A DNA stretch of 64,000 bases from Thermomonas sp. (GTDB lineage Bacteria; Pseudomonadota; Gammaproteobacteria; Xanthomonadales; Xanthomonadaceae): assembly GCF_019104945.1 (NCBI RefSeq), contig NZ_JAHRWW010000005.1, forward strand, positions 1-64,000. The letters run 5' to 3'. Both the position numbers and the translations under genes were made by a program. The number at the start of each line of letters is the position of its first letter. Position 1 is the stretch's first letter. Below the pieces are notes generated by a model. It did not search any database. It was given only the letters and a program-made list of their open reading frames with translations, and had not been told where the DNA came from. Of this stretch, positions 34,662-45,193 are shown in pieces.

Positions 34662-35433
34662 TGCTTTGCATCATCTCCTGATAAATACGTTCGGCACGCG
34701 CCAAGTCTTCGGGTGTATCCACGCCAGGCGGAAACGGTGATGGCGCAAGCTCCACCGCGATGCGCCAACCGGCCTCCAATGCGCGCAACTGCTCCAATGA
34801 CTCGGTTCGCTCTAGGTAGGCAGGCGACAGCGCAGAAAATGCTTTGAGCGATGCCACACGATAGCCGTAAATGCCGATATGCCGCAGCCACTGCCCCTGC
34901 GGCATGACGCTACGATCATGCGCAAACGCATCGCGCGGCCACGGTACCGGCGCGCGGCTGAAGTACAGCGCATCGCCACTTCCCGCGCGCACAACCTTGA
35001 CTGCATTTGGATCTAACAGTGTTTCAACATCGGTAATTGGTGCAGCGAGCGTTGCAATACCTGCGCCGCTTGTGGCAACCGTGCGCGCAACACAAGCAAT
35101 GCCATCGGCAGGCGCAAACGGCTCATCGCCCTGCACATTGACCACGATGGTGTCATCGCTCCAGCCCGCATGCGCCGCGCATTCGGCCAGCCGATCCGTT
35201 CCGGAGGTGTGCTCTGGTGACGTCATCGCCACCTGCACACCGCTGCCCTGCAGGGCTTCGGCGATACGAACGTCATCTGTGGCCACCCAAGCTTCCCGCG
35301 CGCCTGCGGCGAGCGCACGTCGAGCCACGTGGAGCACCATTGGCAAGCCACCGATTAGTGAAAGCGGCTTTCCCGGCAACCGTGTAGAGGCATAACGTGC
35401 GGGGATGGCAACGACAAAATCAGACGTGTTCAT
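34654..35433 (-). CDS. kdsB: 3-deoxy-manno-octulosonate cytidylyltransferase
   Basis: A 259-residue CMP-Kdo synthetase that activates Kdo for the lipopolysaccharide inner core. N-terminal nucleotide-binding [16 protein letters not shown], then [10 protein letters not shown] and the SGTDRLAE segment, are hallmarks. Length is typical (248-256). It sits 40 nt after lpxK; the small ycaR/trm112 gene often found between lpxK and kdsB is absent. Confidence 0.97.
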   Translation of the reverse strand: MNTSDFVVAIPARYASTRLPGKPLSLIGGLPMVLHVARRALAAGAREAWVATDDVRIAEALQGSGVQVAMTSPEHTSGTDRLAECAAHAGWSDDTIVVNVQGDEPFAPADGIACVARTVATSGAGIATLAAPITDVETLLDPNAVKVVRAGSGDALYFSRAPVPWPRDAFAHDRSVMPQGQWLRHIGIYGYRVASLKAFSALSPAYLERTESLEQLRALEAGWRIAVELAPSPFPPGVDTPEDLARAERIYQEMMQSNG

Positions 35434-35473
35434 AGGCTTATTATCGCCGCTTAAACTGCTCTCGGGGCGTTTA

Positions 35474-36481
35474 TCACGTGCTGCTAGCCAAACGCCCGAT
35501 CAACTCATCCCAAAACGCTTCTGGTAGCTGTGCGTCAATCGGAACCGAATACCAATTGGGCTGTGCGAATGAGGCACACTTCACTGCATCTTTTTCAGTC
35601 ATCAGCACAGGAAGGGGGCTGCCTAGATCAAAGTCTTCTGCTGCATACGCGTAGTGATCGGGAAAGGCATGCGGCACTACGCCTATTCCATGTTCGCGCA
35701 ACATTCCGAAAAAGCGCTCAGGCTCACCAATTCCCGCCACGGCATGAACGCGCTGATCGGCAAATTTTTGAAGCGACAGTTCGCGCCCACCGCTTAAGGC
35801 GCGCACGCGTCCAACGGCAAGGTGCATCGCCCATTCGCCGAGACCGGACGCCTTCGCTTCAACGGCCACGCCGCAGTTGACTACACGAAACGCACAATCT
35901 GCTGCACGCTCTAGCGGCTCACGCAGCGGCCCTGCCGGGAGCATGCGTCCGTTTCCATAGCGCCGCCTAACGTCTTGCACCTCAATTTCAATATCACGCG
36001 CGAGCCGATAGTGCTGCAGACCATCATCGCACACGATAACGTTGCAGCCTTGGCTCACTAATGCGCTCGCCGCTGCCACGCGGTCACGATCGACGCGCAC
36101 TTTAGCGCCCGTCATTGTGGCAATCAGCAGTGGCTCATCGCCTGTGTATATCGGGTCCATCCCCGCCTCGACCCAGCGCGCAGTTTTAGGCTCGGCGCGC
36201 CCATAGCCACGGCTTGCCACACCGGGAACAAAACCTGCTTTCTGTAAATGTTGCACAAGCGCAATGACAAGTGGCGTTTTACCGCTTCCTCCCGCCACCA
36301 AATTTCCCACCACTATCACCGGAACACCGGGATGATGTTGTTTGCACCAGCCACGCCGATACATCCAGCGGCGTAGCGCCACTACAGCGGCGTACACCGG
36401 GGCAATCAGCGCCGCCCAGAGCGGCGGAGCTGCACCGTTAAACCACCATGCGGGCGTCTGCGGTTGCTGCGGACGACTCAA
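35474..36481 (-). CDS. lpxK: Tetraacyldisaccharide 4'-kinase
   Basis: A 335-residue inner-membrane kinase adding the 4'-phosphate of lipid A. The P-loop [18 protein letters not shown] is preceded by a hydrophobic N-terminal segment, and the catalytic/base region [16 protein letters not shown] is intact. It overlaps msbA by 4 nt, the conserved msbA-lpxK pair. Confidence 0.97.
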   Translation of the reverse strand: MSRPQQPQTPAWWFNGAAPPLWAALIAPVYAAVVALRRWMYRRGWCKQHHPGVPVIVVGNLVAGGSGKTPLVIALVQHLQKAGFVPGVASRGYGRAEPKTARWVEAGMDPIYTGDEPLLIATMTGAKVRVDRDRVAAASALVSQGCNVIVCDDGLQHYRLARDIEIEVQDVRRRYGNGRMLPAGPLREPLERAADCAFRVVNCGVAVEAKASGLGEWAMHLAVGRVRALSGGRELSLQKFADQRVHAVAGIGEPERFFGMLREHGIGVVPHAFPDHYAYAAEDFDLGSPLPVLMTEKDAVKCASFAQPNWYSVPIDAQLPEAFWDELIGRLASST

Positions 36482-38232
36482 CCTCCCTGCTCCCGAAACT
36501 GCACCGCATGTAGGCGTGCATACACGCCGCCTTGAGCAAGTAACTCAGCATGAGTGCCCTGCTCCACCAAACGCCCATCATCCAGCACGAGGATTTGATC
36601 GGCGTGCTCAATCGTCGAGAGACGGTGCGCCACAATCAGTGTGGTGCGGTCTGGAATCAAGTGCGCAAGCGCGTCTTGCACCAAACGCTCAGACGCGTTA
36701 TCGAGCGCTGCAGTAGCTTCGTCCAAAATCAAAATAGGCGCGTCTTTCAACATGGCACGCGCAATCGCAAGGCGCTGGCGCTGGCCGCCAGACAGTTTGC
36801 CGCCTTTTGCCCCAATCGGCGCCTGTAGGCCGCCCGGCATTTGCACTACAAATTCCTGCGCATTGGCCGCTAATACCGCTTGTTCAATGGCGTCCTGACT
36901 GGCACTGCGCAGCTCACCGTAGGCCACGTTCTCCGCAACGCTGCCGTTGAACAACATCACTTGCTGCCCCACCATGGCAATTTGCTTACGCAAGTCGGTT
37001 AAGCGGTAGTCTTCCAGCGGCGCTCCATCCAAAAGAATCTGCCCATCATCAAGCGGATAGAAGCGCGGAATTAGCTTCACCAAAGTGGACTTGCCGCTAC
37101 CAGAACGCCCTACCAGTGCCGTCACGGTACCTGGCTTTGCAATAAAACTAATGCCATCGAGCGCCGGAGCGTCGCGCCCTTCATAGCGCACGCGTACATT
37201 GCGAAACTCTAACGTGCCCTTCGCGCGGGCCAGCGGCAGCCTGCCGTTATCTATTTCTTCGTTGGCATCAAGCACCGAAAATAGGCGTTCGGCCGAAGCG
37301 ATACCACGCTGTAGCATGCCCTGCACATTGGTGAGCTGCTTAAGTGCGGGAATAATGGCCAGCATCGAGATCATGAGCTGCACAAAACCGCCCGCACTCA
37401 AGCGCCCTTCCAAGGCTTCACGCCCGGCAAAGAACAGCAGCAGCGCTAAACCTACCGCGCCAGTCAACTGCACAACTGCTGATGAAATGCCGCGCGTGCC
37501 TTCCACCTTCAAGCTCAGATTAAGGTTGTGATTGGCCAGCGCGGTATAGCGTTCCATTTCTACCGCGCGCGCGCCATACACTTTGACTTCCTGCTGGCTC
37601 GACAACGCCTGATCGGCCGCCAGCATCATCTCCGCTGAGGTTTCTTGCACCTTATGCCCGTAGCGGCGGTAGCGCCGCCCCACTTTATCCATCACCCATG
37701 CGATAAATGGGCCAAGTACCAACACGCCTAATGTGACACGCCAACTGGCATAGAGCATCACACCAAGCATCGCGATCACCTGCAGCGATTGCTGCAGCAT
37801 GACCTTCCCCGCATCAATCACTGCTTGCGCTACCTGATCGCTATCCGAACTTAAGCGCACCAGCATGGAGGGCACCGATTCGGTATCAAACACTTGCCCT
37901 GGTAGGCCTAGGTATTTATTCAGTGCATTGACGCGCATGTCGCGCGAAATGCCACGCGCCGCTTTCGCCATATAAATATCGGTGACATAGCCAGCCACGC
38001 CGCGCACCAAAAAAATTCCAACGATGGCTAATGGCAGTAGCAGCCCAAATTGCTGGTTTTTGGCAACAAAGGTTTCGTCCACCATGGGCTTGGTAAGGAG
38101 GCCAAATGCCCCTGCCGCCGCGCCTTCTAGTACAAGGCCAAGCAACGCGATCATCAGCACACTGCGGTACTGTGCGGCCAGCCCCAGTAAGCGCCGATAG
38201 ATTGGCCAAAGTGGCCCCGTGCTGTGCTTCAT
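36478..38232 (-). CDS. msbA: Lipid A export ATP-binding/permease protein MsbA
   Basis: A 584-residue half-type ABC transporter that flips lipid A-core across the inner membrane. The N-terminal six-helix domain (about 15-320) precedes an ATPase with Walker [11 protein letters not shown], signature [15 protein letters not shown], Walker [13 protein letters not shown] and the H-loop [12 protein letters not shown]. Length matches E. coli MsbA (582). It overlaps lpxK and exbD by 4 nt on either side. Confidence 0.97.
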   Translation of the reverse strand: MKHSTGPLWPIYRRLLGLAAQYRSVLMIALLGLVLEGAAAGAFGLLTKPMVDETFVAKNQQFGLLLPLAIVGIFLVRGVAGYVTDIYMAKAARGISRDMRVNALNKYLGLPGQVFDTESVPSMLVRLSSDSDQVAQAVIDAGKVMLQQSLQVIAMLGVMLYASWRVTLGVLVLGPFIAWVMDKVGRRYRRYGHKVQETSAEMMLAADQALSSQQEVKVYGARAVEMERYTALANHNLNLSLKVEGTRGISSAVVQLTGAVGLALLLFFAGREALEGRLSAGGFVQLMISMLAIIPALKQLTNVQGMLQRGIASAERLFSVLDANEEIDNGRLPLARAKGTLEFRNVRVRYEGRDAPALDGISFIAKPGTVTALVGRSGSGKSTLVKLIPRFYPLDDGQILLDGAPLEDYRLTDLRKQIAMVGQQVMLFNGSVAENVAYGELRSASQDAIEQAVLAANAQEFVVQMPGGLQAPIGAKGGKLSGGQRQRLAIARAMLKDAPILILDEATAALDNASERLVQDALAHLIPDRTTLIVAHRLSTIEHADQILVLDDGRLVEQGTHAELLAQGGVYARLHAVQFREQGG

Positions 38233-38663
38233 GAACGCCCCCCGGTGGCGCGCACCTGCGGCGCGGTCGCGTTGGCTACTTTCTTAAAGCCTAACTGCGC
38301 CAGAGCTTCATACGCGGTGACAACCGCCTGCCACGGTGTATTGGCATCTGCGCGAATCAATACAGTGCGCGAGCGATCCTCACCAGCCACACTTTGAAGC
38401 GCTTGTTTGAGCGACTCAACATCGGTGCGCAACACTTCTTGATTCCCCACAAAATACCGCCCCTGTGCATTGATCAAAATACTCAGCACTTGGGTTTGCG
38501 CCGCAGCCTCGCCATCTGCACGCGGCAGTTCAATTTTTAATACCGAACGTGCGTCAAATGTGGTGGTAACCACGAAAAAAATGAGCAGACACAGCACCAC
38601 GTCGATCAACGGAACAAGGTTGATCTCGGGGGTATCATCTTCACGAAAATCTCGGATCCGCAT
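38229..38663 (-). CDS. exbD: ExbD/TolR-family biopolymer transport protein
   Basis: A 144-residue inner-membrane protein with a short cytoplasmic N-terminus, one membrane helix (about 17-37, containing the proton-path Asp in NLVPLIDVVLCLLIFFVV) and a periplasmic domain. It works with the upstream ExbB/TolQ-like protein as a proton channel energising TonB- or Tol-type systems. The location before msbA is typical of a dedicated exbB-exbD-msbA-lpxK set. Confidence 0.93.
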   Translation of the reverse strand: MRIRDFREDDTPEINLVPLIDVVLCLLIFFVVTTTFDARSVLKIELPRADGEAAAQTQVLSILINAQGRYFVGNQEVLRTDVESLKQALQSVAGEDRSRTVLIRADANTPWQAVVTAYEALAQLGFKKVANATAPQVRATGGRS

Positions 38664-38672
38664 GCGTGCGTA

Positions 38673-39305
38673 TCAATCCTGCTGTTTGCCAGAATGTTCC
38701 GGCAGTTCATCGAGCACATCTTGCAAACGCATCGCTTCGTGCTCCATCTCAACGATGTAGCTGGCGATGCGGCCACGAAAATAACGGTGAAACGCCAAGG
38801 CAGGAATGGCCACAATCATGCCGGTTGCGGTACACACGAGTGCTTTGCCGATCCCCCCGGCGAGCTGGTTCGCATCACCGATGCCGTGATCCAAAATCCC
38901 TAAGAACATTTGGATCATACCCACCACAGTACCAAACAGCCCCAGCAGCGGGCCAGCCGCGGCGATCGTGCCTAGAGAGTTGAGGTAACGCTCCATTCGA
39001 TGCACCAAGTGGCGCCCCACGTCTTCTACGCGCTCACGCACAATCTCGCGCCCGCGATGGCGCACGTCGAGCAGCGCAGCCAGCAGCGCGCCCAACGGTG
39101 AATTGGCGCGCAGTGATTCAATATGCGCCGACTCCAACGTTTTGCCGCGCGCCACCCATTCGCGCACCTCATCGCCTAACCCCGGCGGAAGGATGCGCTC
39201 ACGGCGCAGGCTCCAAAAACGCTCCACCACGATGGCCACCGCCGCTACAGTGAGCAGCAGCAGCGGGATCATGGGCCAGCCTCCGGCTTTGATCAATTCC
39301 AGCAC
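38673..39305 (-). CDS. exbB: MotA/TolQ/ExbB-family proton channel protein
   Basis: A 210-residue protein with three membrane helices (about 10-30, 120-140, 160-180) and the conserved AAAGPLLGLFGTVVGMIQMF and ALVCTATGMIVAIPALAFHRY segments. It forms the channel with ExbD, encoded 9 nt downstream. It follows comEC by 18 nt. Confidence 0.93.
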   Translation of the reverse strand: MLELIKAGGWPMIPLLLLTVAAVAIVVERFWSLRRERILPPGLGDEVREWVARGKTLESAHIESLRANSPLGALLAALLDVRHRGREIVRERVEDVGRHLVHRMERYLNSLGTIAAAGPLLGLFGTVVGMIQMFLGILDHGIGDANQLAGGIGKALVCTATGMIVAIPALAFHRYFRGRIASYIVEMEHEAMRLQDVLDELPEHSGKQQD

Positions 39306-39323
39306 TTGTCACACCTCCGGCCC

Positions 39324-41696
39324 TCATGGCCGACTTATCTCCGGTGCGTAGCATAGCCCAGACGCCCGCCCAAGCCTGCGTATTGCATCCCATAGCCTTG
39401 TTTGAAAGACCCTCTGCTCACGCAATTGCAGCCCATTTCCCCCAATCCAGACCCGCAACGCACCGCTGCGCTGGGTATCCACCACTTCAGCCCCGGAGGC
39501 GCACCAGCGTTGCACCACTTGGGGGCGTGGGTGTTTGAATCGATTATCAGCCCCCGACGACACCAGTGCCAGCCGTGCCCCTACAGCCGTTACAAACTCA
39601 GCAGAGGACGAGCCTAGGCTGCCATGGTGGCCAACGACCACCACGTCGCTACGCAGCGCCGCCGGAGCCTCATTCAGCAATTTGCGTTCGACATAATGCC
39701 CGGCATCCCCCGGTAACAGAGCGCTACCGTGGCGTGTTTCCACACGCAAAACGCAGCTCGCTTCATTGCCGAGGTAAGGAAAACCCGCATTGGGATGCAA
39801 GAACTCAAACATGACGCCGTCCCACTCCCAGCGTTTTCCTGCTTCGCAGGTGTCCGTTCCTGGCGATGGGCTGCCTTCCGGAGCAAAAACACGGGGCATT
39901 GGGAACGCCACTGCAACCGACGCTCGCCCTCCGGCGTGATCCATATCGCCATGGCTGACAACGCCCGCATCGAGCCGCGTGACCCCTAATGCATGCAGCG
40001 CAGGCACAACGCTGCGTTCGCCGGCGTCGTAGCCATCCGGTACGGCAGGCCCCATGTCATATAGCAGCGAATGCCGCGCCGTGCGCACCAGCACCGACAG
40101 GCCTTGGCCGACGTCCAGCACCACCAGTTCCACCTCACCTTGCTTCGGCAATCCCCGCGCTGGATAGAGCAGCGGCAACCACAGCAGCAGCGCCAGCGCC
40201 CGCCCCGGAGCCCCTAGCGGCAATAACAACCAAAAAGCGCCAAGAACCGCCAGCGGCAGCGCGTACCACGGCGCTTCCGGCAGCCACAGTAAAGCCAAGG
40301 AGCTATCGGCCAACCAACTCAGAAGCGGCCAAGTTAAATCAAAGCACCACGCCGCCAGCTGCAAACAGGGGGTTCCGAGCCCCGGCAATAGCGCTTCGCC
40401 CAGCACGCCTAATAAGCTCAGCGGAACGACCACAAGGCTCCACCACGGCACCGCCAACAAATTCGCCACTGGCCCAACCGCCGAAGCCTGACCAAACAAC
40501 AGCACAGTGAGCGGCAGCAGCCCCAGCGTGGCCACAGCTTGGGTCGCCATAAGCCCACCTGCCATGTGCTTCAAACTTTTACCCGCCACATCGGGCTGGC
40601 ACCACAGCAGCCACGCCACACCCGCAAAACTTAGCCAAAACCCTGCGCCTAAAATCGCTAATGGATCCATTAGCAGCAGAACGATACAGGCCACCGCCAG
40701 CAAGTCTTCCATCCGCTGATAGCGCCTTGCCGCGCGCGCAAGCACTAAGGCCGCAATCATCACCGCCGTGCGCAGCGTGGGGACTTCCATGCCCGTCAGC
40801 GCGGCATAGCCAAAACCACCTAACAACGCTCCAGCACCCGCCGCAAAGGGGCGCGGCAATACCAAGCAAAGCGACGGCCACAGCCACCAAGCACTCGCCA
40901 AGAACAGCGCACAAAAGCCCGCGACAAGGCCCACGTGTGAGCCAGAAATCGCGATTAAATGGGTCAGCCCTGCAGCGCGCAAACGCGTCCAATCGTGTTG
41001 ATCCAAAAACCGCGTATCACCGAGCGCCAGCGCACGCACATAACGCGATGATGCACGCGGCACGCGCTCTGCAATATGCTCGCTCATCCCCTCGCGCCAA
41101 GCGTTTAACCCACGCGGCGCTTCCAACAAAACAGATTGCTGAGGCTTAAGCACAGCACCGACGGCCGCAATGCGCGCGGCGAAGGCAAATTTTTCTGCGT
41201 CGCTTCCGCCGGGGTTGCGCAAACCACGTGGCGCGCGCAGACGTACTTGCAGGCTCCAACGGCTTCCTGCTTTCAGCCTCGCCCTCGGCTGCGGAGCGTT
41301 TTCATACCAGCTCAGCCGCAGTGTTTGGCCGCGAAGCTCAGCGAGTTCGCTGGGTGCATCATCTACAACAAAATCAAAGCGTGTGCGCCGTGGTTCATGC
41401 ACCGGCAGGCTGCTAATTACACCATGCACTCGCTGCGACTTATTTTGCAGCGCCAATGGCAGTTGACTCTGCAATACAGCGCTAGCGCTGATGCCGGCGA
41501 ACGCCACACCGAGCAGTAAAACGCCGAGCAACCGCCCCCAGCGGGAACGCAGCGCAAGCCCAGCACCAGCCAGTGCAGCACCCAATAACATGAGCCTTGG
41601 TGGAAGCTCCGGTAATAACAGGCACGCGGTGACACCGGCCAATAGTGCTACGGCGCAGGCGGGAGAAAAAAGGGGGAAACGAGAAGCGGCCTCCAT
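39324..41696 (-). CDS. comEC: ComEC/Rec2-family DNA uptake channel
   Basis: A 790-residue inner-membrane protein that passes single-stranded transforming DNA into the cytoplasm. It has an N-terminal hydrophobic/OB-like region (DUF4131), a central competence domain with many membrane helices (starting near GDTRFLDQHDWTRLRAAGLTH) and a C-terminal metallo-beta-lactamase-like nuclease with LDVGQGLSVLVR and SHGDMDHAGG metal ligands plus VVVGHHGSLGSSS. All domains are present, so the cell may be naturally competent if type IV pili are encoded elsewhere. Confidence 0.95.
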   Translation of the reverse strand: MEAASRFPLFSPACAVALLAGVTACLLLPELPPRLMLLGAALAGAGLALRSRWGRLLGVLLLGVAFAGISASAVLQSQLPLALQNKSQRVHGVISSLPVHEPRRTRFDFVVDDAPSELAELRGQTLRLSWYENAPQPRARLKAGSRWSLQVRLRAPRGLRNPGGSDAEKFAFAARIAAVGAVLKPQQSVLLEAPRGLNAWREGMSEHIAERVPRASSRYVRALALGDTRFLDQHDWTRLRAAGLTHLIAISGSHVGLVAGFCALFLASAWWLWPSLCLVLPRPFAAGAGALLGGFGYAALTGMEVPTLRTAVMIAALVLARAARRYQRMEDLLAVACIVLLLMDPLAILGAGFWLSFAGVAWLLWCQPDVAGKSLKHMAGGLMATQAVATLGLLPLTVLLFGQASAVGPVANLLAVPWWSLVVVPLSLLGVLGEALLPGLGTPCLQLAAWCFDLTWPLLSWLADSSLALLWLPEAPWYALPLAVLGAFWLLLPLGAPGRALALLLWLPLLYPARGLPKQGEVELVVLDVGQGLSVLVRTARHSLLYDMGPAVPDGYDAGERSVVPALHALGVTRLDAGVVSHGDMDHAGGRASVAVAFPMPRVFAPEGSPSPGTDTCEAGKRWEWDGVMFEFLHPNAGFPYLGNEASCVLRVETRHGSALLPGDAGHYVERKLLNEAPAALRSDVVVVGHHGSLGSSSAEFVTAVGARLALVSSGADNRFKHPRPQVVQRWCASGAEVVDTQRSGALRVWIGGNGLQLREQRVFQTRLWDAIRRLGRASGLCYAPEISRP

Positions 41697-41784
41697 CGAG
41701 GCAGCATCTCAGTATCACACTTGACGCACGATCAGCCGATTAAGCATCGGCGGGTCAGAAATTGCTGATCTGGCCGTTCAAGAC

Positions 41785-42477
41785 CTAAATTTCATCAGCA
41801 CTCAGCGCGTACAAACGCCCTTCACGAAGCTCCAGCACGCGATCGAGCTTGCGCGCCAAGTGGCGGTCATGCGTTACCAGCACAAGGCTCGTGCTCTGCG
41901 AGCGATTAAGCTCCAGCATCTGCGCAAACACCGTGGCAGCGGTTTTCTCATCCAAATTGCCGGTAGGCTCATCGCCAAGCACGCAGGCTGGAGTATTTAC
42001 CAACGCCCGCGCCACTGCAGCGCGCTGCCGCTCACCGCCGGAGAGCTCGCCGGGCTTGTGCATCAGGCGATGACCAAGACCCACCGACTCCAACAACGCT
42101 TGCGCGCGCTTTGCAGCCTCTTGGGTGGCACAGCCTGCCAACAGCACCGGCATCATCACGTTTTCCAGCGCGGTGAACTCGGGTAGTAGATGGTGAAACT
42201 GATACACAAACCCCAACGCACGGTTACGCAGACGGCCGCGCTCCGCATCTGAGAGTGCACTCATCTGCTGCCCGGCCACAAAGACCTCGCCCGACGTAGG
42301 CACATCTAAGCCGCCCAGCAGGTGTAAGAGTGTGCTCTTGCCCGCGCCCGAGGCCCCCAAGATGGCAACAGTTTCACCCGCCTGCACGGCAAAATCCAAA
42401 CCGTCAAATACCGGCGTATGCAGGCTGCCTTCGGCATAGACCTTGCCGAGCTTTTCTGCGCGAATCACTTCACTCAT
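41785..42477 (-). CDS. lolD: Lipoprotein-releasing ATPase LolD
   Basis: A 230-residue ABC ATPase of the LolCDE complex, which extracts lipoproteins from the inner membrane and passes them to LolA. Walker [19 protein letters not shown], signature [15 protein letters not shown] and Walker [14 protein letters not shown] are intact. The ATG at 42477 overlaps the lolC stop by 8 nt; a start at 42540 would add 21 non-homologous residues read from lolC sequence. Confidence 0.96.
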   Translation of the reverse strand: MSEVIRAEKLGKVYAEGSLHTPVFDGLDFAVQAGETVAILGASGAGKSTLLHLLGGLDVPTSGEVFVAGQQMSALSDAERGRLRNRALGFVYQFHHLLPEFTALENVMMPVLLAGCATQEAAKRAQALLESVGLGHRLMHKPGELSGGERQRAAVARALVNTPACVLGDEPTGNLDEKTAATVFAQMLELNRSQSTSLVLVTHDRHLARKLDRVLELREGRLYALSADEI

Positions 42478-43714
42478 AGCGCAGTGCCTCCGCTGGAGCC
42501 GTGCGCGCCGCGCGCCAAGCAGGATACAAGGTTGCGACAAAGGCCATGAGCAATGCCACCACGCTGATAATCAGCACATCGGAAGCCTGTAAATCTGTTG
42601 GCAGCCCAGTGATGTAATACACATCTTCTGGCAACAACTGCACGCCAAATATCTTTTCGATGGCTTGCAAAATATTGTCTAAGTTTAAGGTCAAGGCGAT
42701 GCCACCAATCACGCCGGACACAGTGCCAATAATGCCGATCAGGCTACCTTGCACCATAAACACCTGCATCACCTGCATCGGCGTAAGCCCTAATGTGCGC
42801 AAGATTGCAATATCCGCCTGTTTATCCGTCACCAGCATTACCTGCGATGACACGAGGTTGAATGCCCCCATCGCAATGATCAGCGAAAGCAAAATCGCCA
42901 TCACTGTTTTCTCCATTTTCAGGGCGCGGAACAAGTTGGCGTTGTCCTGCGCCCAATCGCTCACTAGGTACGGGCCCTTCAACTTTTCTGCCAGCGTGCG
43001 CCCCACGGCGCTAGCCTGATCCATATCGCGCAGCGCCAAACGCACGCCGGTGACGCCGCTCCCCATGCGCAGCACGCGCTGCAGGTCGGCCATGTGCACC
43101 ACCGCCAGCCCCTTGTCGTATTCGTTATACCCCACTTCAAAAATACCGCTCACTTTGAAGCGTTTCATGGTTTGCACGCCACCCAACGGCGTACTGCGAA
43201 ACTCGGCCAAGGTCACGATGACATCGTCGCCCACACCAACCCCCAGCCACAGTGCCAACTCACGCCCAAGGACGATATTGAAACTACCCGACTCCAGTTG
43301 GCTCAGCTTGCCTTGCACCATTTTGTTCGGCAGCACCGACACCTTGCCTTCTTCGTCAGGTAGCACACCGCGCACCATGGCTGGCTGATTATTGGCCCCT
43401 GAAATAAGCGCTTCTTTTTCGATATAAGGCGCCGCGCCAATGACACGCGCATCTTGCATGGCAAGCTTCACCGCGTGTGGCCAGTCTTGCAGCGGCTCGC
43501 CGTACCCACTCACGGTGACATGCGCGGCCATGCTCAGCATGCGGTCACGGATTTCTTTCTGAAACCCGCTCATCACCGCCAGCGTAGTAATCAAAGCGGT
43601 GACACCCAGCGCGATACCAAGAATCGAGGCCAGTGAAATAAATGAGATAAAACCATTGCGACGCTTGGCGCGCAGATAGCGCAGGCCAATCGCCACCGGG
43701 ACAGGTTTGAACAT
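42470..43714 (-). CDS. lolC: Lipoprotein-releasing permease LolC/LolE
   Basis: A 414-residue ABC permease with the N-terminal motif [30 protein letters not shown] (residues about 8-37), a periplasmic MacB-type domain (about 50-260) and three C-terminal helices with an FtsX fold. Only one permease gene is present, so it may form a homodimeric LolF-type complex with LolD, as in many bacteria with a single permease. It is 24 nt after ygfX. Confidence 0.94.
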   Translation of the reverse strand: MFKPVPVAIGLRYLRAKRRNGFISFISLASILGIALGVTALITTLAVMSGFQKEIRDRMLSMAAHVTVSGYGEPLQDWPHAVKLAMQDARVIGAAPYIEKEALISGANNQPAMVRGVLPDEEGKVSVLPNKMVQGKLSQLESGSFNIVLGRELALWLGVGVGDDVIVTLAEFRSTPLGGVQTMKRFKVSGIFEVGYNEYDKGLAVVHMADLQRVLRMGSGVTGVRLALRDMDQASAVGRTLAEKLKGPYLVSDWAQDNANLFRALKMEKTVMAILLSLIIAMGAFNLVSSQVMLVTDKQADIAILRTLGLTPMQVMQVFMVQGSLIGIIGTVSGVIGGIALTLNLDNILQAIEKIFGVQLLPEDVYYITGLPTDLQASDVLIISVVALLMAFVATLYPAWRAARTAPAEALRYE

Positions 43715-43738
43715 GGGTCTAGATGCTATTGGGACGCG

Positions 43739-44206
43739 CTATCTTGCCACTGTTCTTGTATCGGTGAGCAGATCACGCTGCATTATGGCCAGCCGCAATT
43801 CACGCTGCATCTCATGATTGAGCGTGTCGGGCCAATACACCAGCCGCTGCAGCCTACCGTTTTGCGCCCTCCAGCTAAGGAAAGCGAGCGGCCCGCGCCA
43901 ACGCACCTGCAGCCCCATAATGGGCTGGCCATCAAGACGTATTGCCGCGCTCCCTATTGGAATATCAAACGCGTGGATCGCGCTATTGCGGTACTGCCAC
44001 GCGCCACGTACACCGCAGGCAAAAGCCGCACTGGCAAGCACAGCGGCGGCAGCCTGTGAAAGATCGGAGACCCATAACGCAAAAGGCGCCAGCAGTGCCA
44101 GCGCCCAAAGCATGAACTCACACCATCGCGAAGGCCACCATTCAAGGTGGCAAGGTGCGAATGCGTTCGACGAGTGCGGCAACGTCTGCATTGTCGGGAA
44201 CCTCAT
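43739..44206 (-). CDS. ygfX: YgfX-like membrane protein
   Basis: A 155-residue protein with two N-terminal membrane helices (about 30-75) and a small soluble domain ending around [19 protein letters not shown], as in YgfX (CptA) proteins. It follows sdhE (ygfY), the conserved partner, but overlaps it by 65 nt (50 nt if the second Met is used). In E. coli, YgfX has been proposed as a toxin opposed by YgfY, although YgfY is now known as SdhE. Its role here is unproven. Confidence 0.8.
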   Translation of the reverse strand: MRFPTMQTLPHSSNAFAPCHLEWWPSRWCEFMLWALALLAPFALWVSDLSQAAAAVLASAAFACGVRGAWQYRNSAIHAFDIPIGSAAIRLDGQPIMGLQVRWRGPLAFLSWRAQNGRLQRLVYWPDTLNHEMQRELRLAIMQRDLLTDTRTVAR

Positions 44207-44393
44207 GGCCGATAAACCAGCGCCAGAGTCTGTCGTCTTCTGAGTCTAAAAGCGCTAAGAAAACATCCCGTTCCTGCGTCGTACTTTGCCGCCATGCGCG
44301 ATCTAGCCAGCGTTCTAACAGCTGATCTAGCTCCCGCATACCCCGCCGACAGCGCCAGCGGAGTTTTTTGAGCAGAACGTCTTCGTCCATCAC
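44142..44393 (-). CDS. sdhE: FAD assembly factor SdhE
   Basis: An 83-residue SdhE that promotes covalent attachment of FAD to SdhA. The family signature [15 protein letters not shown] (the conserved RGxxE) and the [14 protein letters not shown] segment are present. It lies 4-nt-overlapped with sdhB in the succinate dehydrogenase operon. Confidence 0.95.
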   Translation of the reverse strand: MMDEDVLLKKLRWRCRRGMRELDQLLERWLDRAWRQSTTQERDVFLALLDSEDDRLWRWFIGHEVPDNADVAALVERIRTLPP

Positions 44394-45175
44394 ATCTTGC
44401 GCAGTAGCATCAACTTCTTGATTTCCGCAATCGCCTTGGCAGGGTTCAACCCCTTCGGACAGGTGCGGGCGCAGTTCATGATGGTGTGGCAGCGGTACAG
44501 CTTGAACGGATCTTCGAGCTCATCCAAACGCGCGCCGGTGTCTTCATCACGGCTGTCCACGATCCAACGGTAGGCCTGCAGCAGCACCGCCGGGCCAAGA
44601 TAGCGGTCGCCGTTCCACCAGTAGCTGGGGCAGGACGTGGAGCAGCAGGCGCATAGGATGCACTCGTACAGGCCGTCAAGCTTTTTGCGATCTTCCGGCG
44701 ACTGCAGGCGCTCACGGTCGGTGGGGGCCGGGGACTGGGTGCGAATCCACGGGCGAATACTGGCGTACTGCGCATAGAAATGCGTCAGGTCCGGCACCAG
44801 ATCTTTCACCACCGGCATATGCGGCAGCGGGTGGATCTTTACATCGCCCTTCTGCACTTTTTCAATGGCGCAGATGCAAGCCAGTGTGTTGGTGCCATCG
44901 ATATTCATCGCGCACGAACCGCAGATCCCTTCACGGCAGGAACGGCGGAAGGTCAGCGTGGGATCAACTTCATTTTTGATCTTGATCAGCGCGTCCAGCA
45001 CCATCGGCCCACACTTGTCCATGTCCACCTCGAAGGTGTCCATGCGCGGGTTTGCATCGTCGTCTGGCGACCAACGATAGATATGGAAGGTGCGCTTGTG
45101 CTTGGCGTCTGCCGCGGCAGGCCAGTGTTTGCCCTTCTGAATTTGGGAATTCTTCGGGAGTGAAAATTCTGCCAT
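44390..45175 (-). CDS. sdhB: Succinate dehydrogenase iron-sulfur subunit
   Basis: A 261-residue iron-sulfur subunit passing electrons from FAD to ubiquinone. Ligands of the [2Fe-2S] centre are in [15 protein letters not shown], of [4Fe-4S] in [15 protein letters not shown] and of [3Fe-4S] in [17 protein letters not shown]. It follows sdhA by 18 nt. Confidence 0.98.
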   Translation of the reverse strand: MAEFSLPKNSQIQKGKHWPAAADAKHKRTFHIYRWSPDDDANPRMDTFEVDMDKCGPMVLDALIKIKNEVDPTLTFRRSCREGICGSCAMNIDGTNTLACICAIEKVQKGDVKIHPLPHMPVVKDLVPDLTHFYAQYASIRPWIRTQSPAPTDRERLQSPEDRKKLDGLYECILCACCSTSCPSYWWNGDRYLGPAVLLQAYRWIVDSRDEDTGARLDELEDPFKLYRCHTIMNCARTCPKGLNPAKAIAEIKKLMLLRKM

Positions 45176-45193
45176 TGTCTTGATCTCCCCCGA